58,122 bases of DNA, from the NCBI GenBank assembly GCA_005804885.1, contig SYOX01000298.1, positions 1 to 58,122 on the forward strand, in the 5' to 3' direction. Below the pieces are notes generated by a model. That model was not told where the DNA came from. It saw only the letters and a program-made list of their open reading frames with translations, and made no database searches. A program made the position numbers and the translations under genes. Shown here in pieces: positions 16,623-24,233 of this stretch (positions within the stretch are counted from its first letter, which is position 1; each line of letters begins with the position of its first letter). This DNA is from Pseudomonadota bacterium. Lineage in GTDB: Bacteria; Myxococcota_A; Bradymonadia; Bradymonadales; GCA-2716585.

Positions 16623-17104
16623 GCGCCGTCCGTGCCCTCGGTGGACGAGCCCGACGGCGCGGAGGAGTTTTTTCGCTCGGTCTCCGAGACCTTCGAGACC
16701 GACTGGCAGGCGGCCCTCACGTCACGCACGTCCATCGCTGACAGGTCGCGCAGGAACTCCAGGCGCTTGCCCAGGGCGTCCAGGCTCGCGCTCAGGTCGC
16801 GGCGGTTGATGGGCGGGAAGTCGGCCTCAGCGGCCATGTCAGGGCGGTAGAACCGCCAGTTGCCGTGCGCCGAAAGGGTCAGCACGGCGGGCATGAGCAG
16901 GGCGATGTCCTGAGCCGATCGCTCGTCCTTCTCGAACTGGGCGCCGATCTGCTGGAGTTCGTTGACCAGGCGCATCGAGACCATGTCGGCGCTGGTCAGC
17001 AGCAGGTAGGGCTCCTCTTCAGCGCGGGGCTGTCGCCCGAACTCATCGACAGCCTCCTTGCAGATCGGCAGGTCAAAGCGCCTGCCCAGGGGTCGGGTCT
17101 TCAC
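16619..17104 (-). CDS. Tail assembly chaperone (gpG-like)
   Basis: 161 residues, GTG 17104 with a GGAGATGA site upstream. Helical protein with LLTSADMVSMRLVNELQQIG and SLDALGKRLEFLRDLSAMDV, ending with a Ser/Glu/Lys-rich tail that carries the slippery site. Such proteins coat the tape measure during tail assembly and are absent from the virion. Its place between the tail tube gene and the tape measure supports the role. The reading frame carries A AAA AAC in the right phase for -1 slippage. Confidence 0.7.
   Translation of the reverse strand: MKTRPLGRRFDLPICKEAVDEFGRQPRAEEEPYLLLTSADMVSMRLVNELQQIGAQFEKDERSAQDIALLMPAVLTLSAHGNWRFYRPDMAAEADFPPINRRDLSASLDALGKRLEFLRDLSAMDVRDVRAACQSVSKVSETERKNSSAPSGSSTEGTDGA
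16667..16673 (-). other. Probable -1 programmed ribosomal frameshift site (AAAAAAC)
   Basis: On the minus strand the chaperone frame reads CGA AAA AAC, giving the canonical X XXY YYZ heptamer A AAA AAC. After a -1 slip the frame reads CTC CTC CGC ... CGC ATG AGC and enters the 70-residue downstream frame without meeting a stop; the zero frame ends 46 bases later. GC-rich sequence after the site could form the stimulating structure. Confidence 0.75.
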
Positions 17105-17118
17105 AGGTCATCTCCTGA

Positions 17119-18297
17119 TCACGGTGTTGCGTCGAACACCTGGATGAATGCCAGCGCGCCGTTGGGTGGCGTGATGTTGGTGTCGATGAACAGGCCCAGG
17201 TCGTCCGGGGCCGCGGCGCCGGCGGCCCAGGCCTGCGAGGGGCTCGTGCCCGGCGCGGGGTCGTTGTCGGCCACGTCGGCGACCCAGACGAGGTCGGCGG
17301 TGCAGACCCATGTGCGGCGGCCGTCGACATCGCCACCGTCCTTGACGTCGGTGAGCTGGCAGTACATGGCGCCGCGGGCCTTGACCAGAGCGTTGCTGGG
17401 GCTGGTTCCATCGAAGCCCAGGTAGAGCTTGGTGCCGTTCATCAACAGGGCGAAGGGGTTGAAGTCGTCGTATCCGGTCTGCTCCAGGACGAACTCGACC
17501 GTCGGGCTCTCGCTGTTGTCGGGCCTCTGGCGCTTGACGCCGAAGCTGCCGCCGACGGTCTTCTGCTGGGCGATCGAGCGGTTGCCCTTGAACTTGAGCG
17601 AGACGAGGTCGACCGTCTGGTCAGGGGTGCCGAGCGTGCCGCCGCCGTAGAGCGTCGGGGCGGCGCCGGGGATGTAGACGCGGATGACATTGGACTCAGC
17701 ACGCACATCGGCGGCGCTCTGATGGACGTAGCTCGTGTTGAGCGCCGCGCCGCCCTGGCCGAACATCGCGCTCGGGTCCTGCGTCAGCGCGAAGCCGTCG
17801 ACCAGGTCGAACATCCACGGCTCACCAGCTTCGAAGGAGAACTCGAAGTCGGCCATGGCGCCGAGCAGCTCGGTGGTGTTGTAGGCGTTGGCGCCGTTGT
17901 GGGCTCGGTGCTCCTTGATGGTCGCCGTCGTCGAGTCCTTGCGCTGGAGGAAGTAGGTGTGGCTCTTGTCGGTGGCGTTGCCCTGCCACGTCCAGCCCGA
18001 GATCCGCGCGGCGAGGTGGAAGGAGGGCACGTCGGTGTCGTCGCCGGCGGTGATGGAGCGCAGCTGCATCGTCTGCTTTGCGCTCCACCCCAGCGTGGTC
18101 AGCCCGAGCGAATGGCCCGAGCCGGGCTCGTGGGGCGAGATGATGCGCCGCTTGCGGATCGAGGGGTTGATCGTCCACTCGAACTCCTCCCAGGGCGCGT
18201 CATCGTCGCCGATGGTCGGGTCCTCGTCTTCACCCGAGGTGGTCTCGATCTTCGCAACAATGACGGCCTCATTGCCGTCTATGGTTTCCCATGCCAT
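17119..18297 (-). CDS. Major tail (tube) protein
   Basis: 392 residues from ATG 18297, which shares a base with the upstream stop. N-terminus METIDG-like: MAWETIDGNEAVIVAKIETT, then strands such as SLGLTTLGWSAKQTMQLRSI and a later region (TVGGSFGVKRQRPDNSESPT). Beta-rich with no membrane segment. It lies just upstream of the chaperone pair and downstream of the connector genes, which is the standard place of the tail tube. Larger than typical lambda-type tube proteins (about 250), perhaps with an added surface domain. No sheath gene is seen next to it. Confidence 0.65.
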   Translation of the reverse strand: MAWETIDGNEAVIVAKIETTSGEDEDPTIGDDDAPWEEFEWTINPSIRKRRIISPHEPGSGHSLGLTTLGWSAKQTMQLRSITAGDDTDVPSFHLAARISGWTWQGNATDKSHTYFLQRKDSTTATIKEHRAHNGANAYNTTELLGAMADFEFSFEAGEPWMFDLVDGFALTQDPSAMFGQGGAALNTSYVHQSAADVRAESNVIRVYIPGAAPTLYGGGTLGTPDQTVDLVSLKFKGNRSIAQQKTVGGSFGVKRQRPDNSESPTVEFVLEQTGYDDFNPFALLMNGTKLYLGFDGTSPSNALVKARGAMYCQLTDVKDGGDVDGRRTWVCTADLVWVADVADNDPAPGTSPSQAWAAGAAAPDDLGLFIDTNITPPNGALAFIQVFDATP

Positions 18298-18626
18298 CAC
18301 TCATCTCCTTGCACGGCCCCGGCGATCGCCTGGGCCATCTGGGCGCCGTCGATGCTCGGCAGCCGGTGCCGTTGCCAATACGCCTGGGGCAGATCGATCG
18401 AGACCTCGACGACAGCGCCCGAGGCCCGCACCTCGCGATCTGGCGAGGTGTCGGAGGTCATCGCGTCGAGCAGCTCTCCAGTGTCGACGGGGATCGAGCC
18501 TGCCTGCGCCCTCATCTGCCGGACGTACTCGCGCTCGACGACCTGGGCGAGTCCGGGCAGGGTCGAGCGCTTTTGAAGGCGCCTTGCGCGGGCCACCAGG
18601 CCCTCGATGCCGACGACGCCGCTCAT
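18297..18626 (-). CDS. Tail completion / HK97 gp10-like protein
   Basis: 109 residues from ATG 18626, overlapping the upstream stop (ATGA). Basic helical N-terminus (LVARARRLQKRSTLPGLAQV) followed by IPVDTGELLDAMTS, the VDTGxL segment typical of HK97 gp10-like tail proteins, and an ending with YWQRHRLPS. These proteins sit at the head-tail or tail-completion interface. Confidence 0.7.
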   Translation of the reverse strand: MSGVVGIEGLVARARRLQKRSTLPGLAQVVEREYVRQMRAQAGSIPVDTGELLDAMTSDTSPDREVRASGAVVEVSIDLPQAYWQRHRLPSIDGAQMAQAIAGAVQGDE

Positions 18627-19156
18627 GCTCTGCTCCACAGGCGGCGCAGGCCGACGTTGATCGCCATCCTCGCCTCGACGGCGATCGCCTCATCGTCGGC
18701 GCCCAGATCCATCAGGACGAGCTGGGTCGCCACGCGCTCGACGCCGTCATACCCGGGGGCGGCGCGCAGCGGCACGACGAGGGACCACCAGCAGGCGTCG
18801 GCCAGCGCCGAGGCCGCCTGGACCAGATCGCCTTCGCTGTCCACGCCGAGGTTGTCAGCGGTGAGCATCGCGAAGAGGTTGATCGGGATTGTCTGAGCGC
18901 CGAGCTTGCCCGCCGAGATCTGCTTGAGCGGCATCTGCCCCACCTCGATCCGGACGCGCGGGGTTGGGCTGTCGGGCAGGTGAACGCCCTGGGCGACGAT
19001 GACGATGTTGTCGGCGCCGACGACGGGCAGCGCCCACGAGACCCCCTCGTCGGCGAGGTCGTCGTTGATGGCGCTGATCTGCGCGGCGAGGCCTGACTGG
19101 AGGGCGGCCAGGGCGGCGCGCATGAGCGTGTCGGGCCTGTTGCGGATGTCGCTCAT
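18623..19156 (-). CDS. Tail terminator-like protein
   Basis: 177 residues from ATG 19156. Starts with a helix (LMRAALAALQSGLAAQISAI) followed by alternating strands (DNIVIVAQGVHL; TPRVRIEVGQMPLKQISAG; TIPINLFAML). That fold pattern and the position between the connector and gp10-like genes fit a tail terminator or head closure protein. Stop overlaps the next start by 4 bp. Sequence-level family not certain. Confidence 0.5.
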   Translation of the reverse strand: MSDIRNRPDTLMRAALAALQSGLAAQISAINDDLADEGVSWALPVVGADNIVIVAQGVHLPDSPTPRVRIEVGQMPLKQISAGKLGAQTIPINLFAMLTADNLGVDSEGDLVQAASALADACWWSLVVPLRAAPGYDGVERVATQLVLMDLGADDEAIAVEARMAINVGLRRLWSRA

Positions 19157-19533
19157 CACACCCCTATGATGGGCAAGACGACCTGCCGCCGCAGCGCCAG
19201 GAACTGCCGCCCGTAGGAGGTCAGGCCGAACCACTCCTGTCCCGTGGAGCCGTCCGAGCCGCCCATGCTCTTGCTCCAGCCGCCCGCGCTCTTGCCTCGG
19301 ATGCGCCCGGCCTCGCCCTTGCTCTTGCGGGCTTCAAGCTCCAGCGACCACTCGTGCGCGGTCAGCAGCATCGCGGCCTTGGTGCGTCTCGCCGTCGGCG
19401 TCCAGACGGAGGGGTGCAGGTCGTCCCAGTGCTCGGAGGCGATGGACGCCAGCGTGGCCCGGTCGTCCGTGCTGGGCGTGGCCAGCCAGGTGAAGCGCGC
19501 GGCAAGCTCGGCGTATGTGGGGGCGGAAGCCAT
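19156..19533 (-). CDS. Head-tail connector-like protein (gp6/DUF4054-like position)
   Basis: 125 residues, ATG 19533. Opens with PTYAELAARFTWLATPSTDD, then RATLASIASEHWDDLHPSVW and TKAAMLLTAHEWSLELEARK, the helical pattern of connector proteins that attach under the portal (head completion). It ends with LTSYGRQFLALRRQVVLPIIGV, typical of DUF4054-type proteins. First gene of the tail operon. Confidence 0.65.
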   Translation of the reverse strand: MASAPTYAELAARFTWLATPSTDDRATLASIASEHWDDLHPSVWTPTARRTKAAMLLTAHEWSLELEARKSKGEAGRIRGKSAGGWSKSMGGSDGSTGQEWFGLTSYGRQFLALRRQVVLPIIGV

Positions 19534-19576
19534 GGATGCCTGTTGACCTACTCGTTAGTTCAGGTCGCACAGGACA

Positions 19577-19605
19577 TCATTAATGCGGGCAGGGGGTTGC
19601 GGCAA
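19577..19605 (-). promoter_or_regulatory. Promoter for the tail operon
   Basis: On the minus strand TTGCCG (19605-19600), 17 bases, TAATGA (19582-19577), 44 bases before the connector ATG. The head and tail operons are separated here by an inserted plus-strand gene, so an internal late promoter would be needed. Confidence 0.35.
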
Positions 19606-19723
19606 CTGGACTGGGGATGGCCCAACAGACAGCCAATGGCGAAGAATTCGCCTCGTGGGTTATCCCTCCTGCCTCCCTGTCTTCGCTGCGAGCGTGCAAC
19701 CCTTCTCCCGGAAAATCAAAGGT

Positions 19724-19741
19724 GTTGATCGATTGATCAAC
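19724..19741. promoter_or_regulatory. Palindromic operator-like site
   Basis: GTTGATC and GATCAAC are exact inverse arms around GATT. The site lies about 95 bases before the regulator gene at 19834, in the divergent gap between tail operon and regulator. It is a plausible binding site for that regulator. No other long feature is seen in 19534-19833. Confidence 0.5.
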
Positions 19742-19833
19742 GCCATCAACCTTGCAATGGCGTTTCTTTGTGATCAAACCAGAGGCGAAAGGGCAGCAGG
19801 TCGTTGCCCTTCGTTATGAACATGAGGTATCAG

Positions 19834-20502
19834 ATGAAAAACAGTCCTTCAGGAGACAGCTTCGAGCGCAAGCTCATCGGGGAGAAGCTCAAAGAGAAGC
19901 TCAAGACGGCGAATCGAAGCCAGAACTGGCTTGGCGATGAGGCGGGCTACGACAAGTCGACGATCTCGAAGATCATGAACGACAAGCAGCCGCCCACCCT
20001 TGAGCAGATCCACAAGATCTTTGAGGCGATGGGGTTGGATGCCTCCTTCGCCGACGGGACCAACGTCGCAGGCCTCTTCGAGCCGGAGGACTCAGCGGGT
20101 AAGGAGGCCCTGCGGGCCGAGAACAACAAGCTCATTCAAGCGTTGGAGGGCGAGCGTTCCAAGGTGATTGAACAGTCTGCCATGCTGGAGCAAAAGGAGG
20201 CTGAACTGCGATCAGTTCGTACCATCAAGGACCGATTGGAGGTCGAACTCGCTGAGGCTCACGGTAGGCTTGAACAGGCCGCGCGAATCGCCAGAGGCCA
20301 GGAAGGTCGGATCGAACTTCTCCTGGGCCACATCAGCGCCCGCGATGCCCAGATCAAGGAGCAAAAGGAGCAGATCCAGCGCCTGACCAACATCGCAACA
20401 GGCGCTGGGCTCGGCGCGCTCGTCGCTGGGATCATCGCCGCTGCCAAGTCTGACGAGAACCAGAAGCTCAAGGAGGAGCAGAAGATTCGCCGTCGGCGGT
20501 GA
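19834..20502 (+). CDS. XRE-type regulator with long coiled coil and membrane segment
   Basis: 222 residues from ATG 19834, with GAGG six bases upstream; in-frame ATGs at 19816 and 19822 and a TTG at 19804 are alternatives. Residues 12-70 form an XRE helix-turn-helix (SQNWLGDEAGYDKSTISKIM, then TLEQIHKIFEAMGLDASF). Residues about 85-182 are a strong coiled coil (ALRAENNKLIQALEGERSKV; KDRLEVELAEAHGRLEQAAR). Residues 188-205 are a hydrophobic Gly/Ala segment (GAGLGALVAGIIAAA), followed by a highly charged tail. A regulator tied to the membrane, or one that oligomerises, is suggested. It sits alone on the plus strand between late operons with its own operator and terminator, the hallmark of a moron. 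Confidence 0.7.
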   Translation: MKNSPSGDSFERKLIGEKLKEKLKTANRSQNWLGDEAGYDKSTISKIMNDKQPPTLEQIHKIFEAMGLDASFADGTNVAGLFEPEDSAGKEALRAENNKLIQALEGERSKVIEQSAMLEQKEAELRSVRTIKDRLEVELAEAHGRLEQAARIARGQEGRIELLLGHISARDAQIKEQKEQIQRLTNIATGAGLGALVAGIIAAAKSDENQKLKEEQKIRRRR

Positions 20503-20532
20503 GCGTTCGGGATGTCCTCAAGCGTGGGAGTC

Positions 20533-20568
20533 GAGCGCCGTCGGGTCTCAAGCGACCCGACGGCGCTC
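20533..20568. terminator. Bidirectional terminator hairpin
   Basis: A 15-bp perfect stem (20533-20547 with 20554-20568) and a 6-base loop, 31 bases after the regulator stop and 5 bases beyond the convergent major capsid stop. Confidence 0.75.
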
Positions 20569-20572
20569 ACCA

Positions 20573-21601
20573 TCAGGCGTGGGTGTACCTGCGGATCGCG
20601 CAGCCGAGCGGCTGCTTGTACTGGACGGGCGAGACCATGGCGACCCACAGGAGCAGCGAGCCGAAGAGCGTCTCGACGATCTTGAGCTGGCGAGGGGGCA
20701 TGATCTTCATGCGGACGACGGAGGGGTCAAAGACGTAGGCCGCGATGACGTCCTTGCCGTCCATGGCCTCCTGGAAGCCGAACAGGGGCTTGATCTGGTC
20801 CATCGACCGGATGTTGCCCGGGTTGTTCTTGAGGAAGTACTCCAGGGCGGAGATGCCCGTGCTGGCGATGTGCTTCTCGGCCAGCAGGTTGAAGGTTCGC
20901 AGCGACAGCGCCAGGCGGTTGGGGCGGTGCAGACCCCTGGACTGGTTGATGACCGCCGAGACGCAGCCGTTGAGCGCGGCGATGTCGTTGTCGGCCGAGG
21001 ACTCCGACGTGATGGGGTTGGCCAGCTCGGCCGAGCGCGCGCCCTTCTCGCCGCCGCGCAGGAACCCGAAGAGCTTGTGCTCGGGCTTGCCCTGGATGGC
21101 GACCTCGTCCACGAAGTGGTCGAGGATCTCGCGGCAGGCCTGCCCGCCCTCGACGGCGAGGTTGATCATGTTGTCGGCGGCGGCGGCCTCCTCCTGGATG
21201 TCGAAGGGGAAGCCCACGGCGATCATCCGCACGGCCTCCTTCTCCGGGTCGGTGGCCAGGTCCACGTGCTCGACCTGCTGGGTCTGCCCGGTGACCACGG
21301 CCGCCTTGCCGCTGCTGGTGCGCTGGTAGTACTCCAGGAACTTGGTGCCGAGCTTCAGGTCCGTCTCGATGGGCTGGAGATCCAGGCCGTCGAGCGGCTG
21401 ATGCTGGGTGCGCAGCACCTGGGTCTCGATCTGGGTCAGGTGCTGCTCCAGAAAGAGGGTGGTGTCGCCGTCGAACTGCGAGCTGACCCTCTTGCGGCCC
21501 TGGCTGTCGCGCTTGATCTCAAAGAGGGTCCGCGCGCTGCCCAGCGGGCTGCCGGCGGGGTTGGAGGGGTCGATCACGAACTGATGGGTCTTGACGCTCA
21601 T
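20573..21601 (-). CDS. Major capsid protein
   Basis: 342 residues, ATG 21601 with GGAG eight bases upstream. It has the order expected of a HK97-like capsid: a flexible N-terminal arm, then FLEQHLTQIETQVLRTQHQP, a long spine region (DNMINLAVEGGQACREILDH), and a C-terminal beta region (KIMPPRQLKIVETLFGSLLL, then VSPVQYKQPLGCAIRRY), similar to DUF2184-type capsid proteins. It follows the decoration and protease genes. Probably the most abundant virion protein. Confidence 0.75.
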   Translation of the reverse strand: MSVKTHQFVIDPSNPAGSPLGSARTLFEIKRDSQGRKRVSSQFDGDTTLFLEQHLTQIETQVLRTQHQPLDGLDLQPIETDLKLGTKFLEYYQRTSSGKAAVVTGQTQQVEHVDLATDPEKEAVRMIAVGFPFDIQEEAAAADNMINLAVEGGQACREILDHFVDEVAIQGKPEHKLFGFLRGGEKGARSAELANPITSESSADNDIAALNGCVSAVINQSRGLHRPNRLALSLRTFNLLAEKHIASTGISALEYFLKNNPGNIRSMDQIKPLFGFQEAMDGKDVIAAYVFDPSVVRMKIMPPRQLKIVETLFGSLLLWVAMVSPVQYKQPLGCAIRRYTHA

Positions 21602-21615
21602 ATCAGGTCTCCTTC

Positions 21616-22797
21616 TCAGGCTCTGGCGCCGGCGCCGAGGTAGAGGCGGGCGACATTCTCCCCGTCGGGGGAGGTCGTCGCGCCGCTGGTCCAGTAGCAG
21701 TTGCTCACCGGCACCGTGTCGGTGCCGTCGGCAGAGTCTCGGAAGGCGCCGATGACCTCGGAGCCCGAGGCGACGCAGCGCAGGTGGACGGCGTTGCTGC
21801 CCGGCGTGGGGTCGACCCCGGCGTCGAGCAGGACGACGACCTCGCCCTCCTTGAGCACCTCCAGGGTGTCGCCCGGCCCGTACTGGCTGATGCCGTTGGC
21901 GTCGGCCTCGACGAACTGGGAGCGGCAGGCGACGCCGGCGAAGTTGTTGTCCAGCGCGACGGCGGCGTTGACGTTGGCCGTCACGACCGCCTTGACCTGG
22001 GCGGCCACGGTCGCGTTGTCCGAAGTCAGGTTGGCGTCGAACTCGACCCCGGCGACCTCGCTCGTCAGCCGCAGCTTGCTGGCGCTGTTGGCCGCCAGGA
22101 TTGTGCTGGCGGCCATGGCGGCGTTGATGTCTGCGACGAGGCCGTCGACGATCTCGTCGGCGGTGGCCGAGGCGTCGGCCAGGAACTCGAAGTTGTAGTC
22201 GGCCTCGGGGATGCCGTCGCCGTCTTCGTCCAGGCTGATGGCCAGCAGGTAGCGGGCGTCGTTGACCGGGTCAGGGGTGATGTCGAGCACCTTGGCCACG
22301 GCCGCCGTCGAGGTCCGCGTGGGGTTCTCGACCGCGAGGGGCTCGGCGTCGTCGTGCATGACGCCGACGCCGAAGCGGATGCTGTCGCCGTCGTCGGCCG
22401 CCACGGTGTTGGACAGGCTCAGGTTGGCGTCGGACTCGGTGGCCAAGAAGTCGTCCCCCTTGTCCCGGCCCGTGACGGTGAACTTGTCCGAGGCGCTGGA
22501 GGCGGCCACGACGCGCCCGGCCACGTCGGCCTCCTGGTTGATGGCGTTGATGAGCTGGTTGCGGATCGAGGTCTTGGTGGCCCCGGCGCCCGAGTTGATG
22601 GTGATGTCGTGCATGTCGCCGTCGCTGCCCTCGACCTCCAGGGCGTAGTCGGTGTCGTCGGCGGCGGTGTCGATCGTGTACTCCCAGACCTTGGCCGCCC
22701 TGCCCCCCGCGCTGTAGGGGCGGCAGAAGACCGGGCGCAGGCACTTGCCGGCGAAGTAGGGGCGATCGGAGGGGCGTCTGACTGCATTCTGGGGCAT
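21616..22797 (-). CDS. Structural cement / capsid decoration-like protein
   Basis: 393 residues, ATG 22797. The N-terminal 35 residues and the C-terminal 130 (YGPGDTLEVLKEGEVVVLLD, then RLYLGAGARA) resemble the small structural-cement (DUF2190/gp24-like) fold. The middle, residues 40-265, is an inserted region made of two similar beta domains (EYTIDTAADDTDYALEVEG; RYLLAISLDEDGDGIPEADY), each followed by a helix of the AxxINAA type. So this looks like a cement protein enlarged by two surface domains. The Asp-rich loops might bind calcium. Lies between protease and capsid genes. Confidence 0.6.
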   Translation of the reverse strand: MPQNAVRRPSDRPYFAGKCLRPVFCRPYSAGGRAAKVWEYTIDTAADDTDYALEVEGSDGDMHDITINSGAGATKTSIRNQLINAINQEADVAGRVVAASSASDKFTVTGRDKGDDFLATESDANLSLSNTVAADDGDSIRFGVGVMHDDAEPLAVENPTRTSTAAVAKVLDITPDPVNDARYLLAISLDEDGDGIPEADYNFEFLADASATADEIVDGLVADINAAMAASTILAANSASKLRLTSEVAGVEFDANLTSDNATVAAQVKAVVTANVNAAVALDNNFAGVACRSQFVEADANGISQYGPGDTLEVLKEGEVVVLLDAGVDPTPGSNAVHLRCVASGSEVIGAFRDSADGTDTVPVSNCYWTSGATTSPDGENVARLYLGAGARA

Positions 22798-22809
22798 GAT
22801 CGTCTCCTA

Positions 22810-24096
22810 TCAGGCCTTGCCGCCCACGAGGGGCCGCTTGTGGTTGGTGTAGCTGTCGCGGTGGGCCTCGACGGCGTCCTTGTGCGCCTTGGTGGCGTCG
22901 TCGCAGTCGTCCTGCCCGCGGGTCGAGGTCTGGCCCTTGAGCCCGGCGCCCAGGAGCTTCTCGACGCCCTTCTTGCCCTCGGCCGCCTCGCGGCGCGCCG
23001 CGCCGTACCAGCCGGCCAGCTCCGCGTCGGTGACGGCGTCGAGCTTGGCATCGGGGAACTCGGCCTTGACGACGGCCAGCCGGATGTCCCGCTCGGCCAT
23101 GCAGGCGACCTCGTCGGCCGTCTTGCCGCCGAGGTAGTCGGCGGCGTCGAGCACGAGGGCCAGGCGCGCCTTGGCGGCCTCGGCGACCTTCTTGTCGATC
23201 GCCTCGTCAGAGCGCTCGGCGAGCTTGAGGTCCAGGGCCTTGGCCCGCCCCTCCTGCTGCTCGGCGCTGTCCTTGGCCGCCTTGAGGTCGGCCGTGGCCT
23301 TGTCATGGTCCTTGCGGACCTGCGCCAGCTCGCGGGTCAGCTCGTCGCTGGCCTTGATCGCGTCCTGGAGCGCTTGCGCGTCGTCCTTGTGGACGCGCAC
23401 GGGCTTGCCGCCCATCATGATGGTGATGAACTCCATCACTCCCTCCGAGTCGAGGCGCGCAAGGGCGCCCAGGTTGTGGTGGCCCGAGGAGTCGAGCCGA
23501 AGCTGCGCGAGGTGTCCCGCGCGGGCGCGGTCGACCACGGCGAGGTGGTTTGGCAGGTAGGCGGTCAGGCGCGTGTCGAAGGGCTCGCCGTCGGGCGACC
23601 GCCCGGGGGTCGCGTCGACCGAGGCCAGGTAGCCCAGCGAGAGCTGGTGGCGGCCCTCCTGAATGTCGTCGATCGTGTCGGCGTCGTGGATGACCGCCCG
23701 GACGTGGATCAGCTTGTGGTCGTCGAGCGCCTTGGCCCACAAGACCGAGCCGCGGGCGTGGCGCGCGGCGTCCTTGGCCGTCACCAGCCCCTTCGGGTGC
23801 AGGTTCGTCGCCGGCCTGCCCTCGTACAGCGCAAGCGAGGCCTTGACCGCGTCCCAGGGGCGAAACTCCCGGTAGGTCCCCCCGTCCGCCCCGGTGTAGA
23901 CCTGAACGTTGTCTCCGCGGGCCGCGAAGCCCTCGACGATCAAAAAGCCCTCGGGGGTCAACAGCGGCGGCGCGAGCTGCTCCTTGAGCTCCGCAGGCAG
24001 CGCCTCGCTGCCCAGGTCGAGCAGGTCAAAGCGCGCGACCTGCTCGCCGTCGTCGAGGCGCTCCTGGGTCGCTGGGCTGTAGGGTGTCTGGGTCAT
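22810..24096 (-). CDS. DUF2213-type prohead protease with scaffold-like C-terminus
   Basis: 428 residues from ATG 24096 (an in-frame TTG at 24117 is possible). Residues 40-205 follow DUF2213: RAVIHDADTIDDIQEGRHQL, then SLGYLASVDATPG and the YLPNHLAVVDRARAG segment. The conserved His and Ser in H..LSLGY and NHLAVV probably make the protease active site. Residues 240-330 are a coiled coil (ELAQVRKDHDKATADLKAAK) followed by a charged region. The protease plus scaffold layout explains the absence of a separate scaffold gene. It would act in prohead maturation. Confidence 0.75.
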   Translation of the reverse strand: MTQTPYSPATQERLDDGEQVARFDLLDLGSEALPAELKEQLAPPLLTPEGFLIVEGFAARGDNVQVYTGADGGTYREFRPWDAVKASLALYEGRPATNLHPKGLVTAKDAARHARGSVLWAKALDDHKLIHVRAVIHDADTIDDIQEGRHQLSLGYLASVDATPGRSPDGEPFDTRLTAYLPNHLAVVDRARAGHLAQLRLDSSGHHNLGALARLDSEGVMEFITIMMGGKPVRVHKDDAQALQDAIKASDELTRELAQVRKDHDKATADLKAAKDSAEQQEGRAKALDLKLAERSDEAIDKKVAEAAKARLALVLDAADYLGGKTADEVACMAERDIRLAVVKAEFPDAKLDAVTDAELAGWYGAARREAAEGKKGVEKLLGAGLKGQTSTRGQDDCDDATKAHKDAVEAHRDSYTNHKRPLVGGKA

Positions 24097-24233
24097 GCTG
24101 GCGATCACTGCACGCAAGATCAGTTCAGTGCAGAGATAGAGCCCTCAGAGGAGGCGCGCAACTTGACAGCGGGCCGTGGCGACAGGAGGAGCCGGACGGC
24201 GGGGGATCGAGGGAGCCGCCGGTCAAGTGGCCG

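Noticed and set aside
9214..19533. Contractile tail (myovirus)
   Set aside because: No gene of sheath size or pattern lies beside the tube gene, so a non-contractile long tail is favoured.
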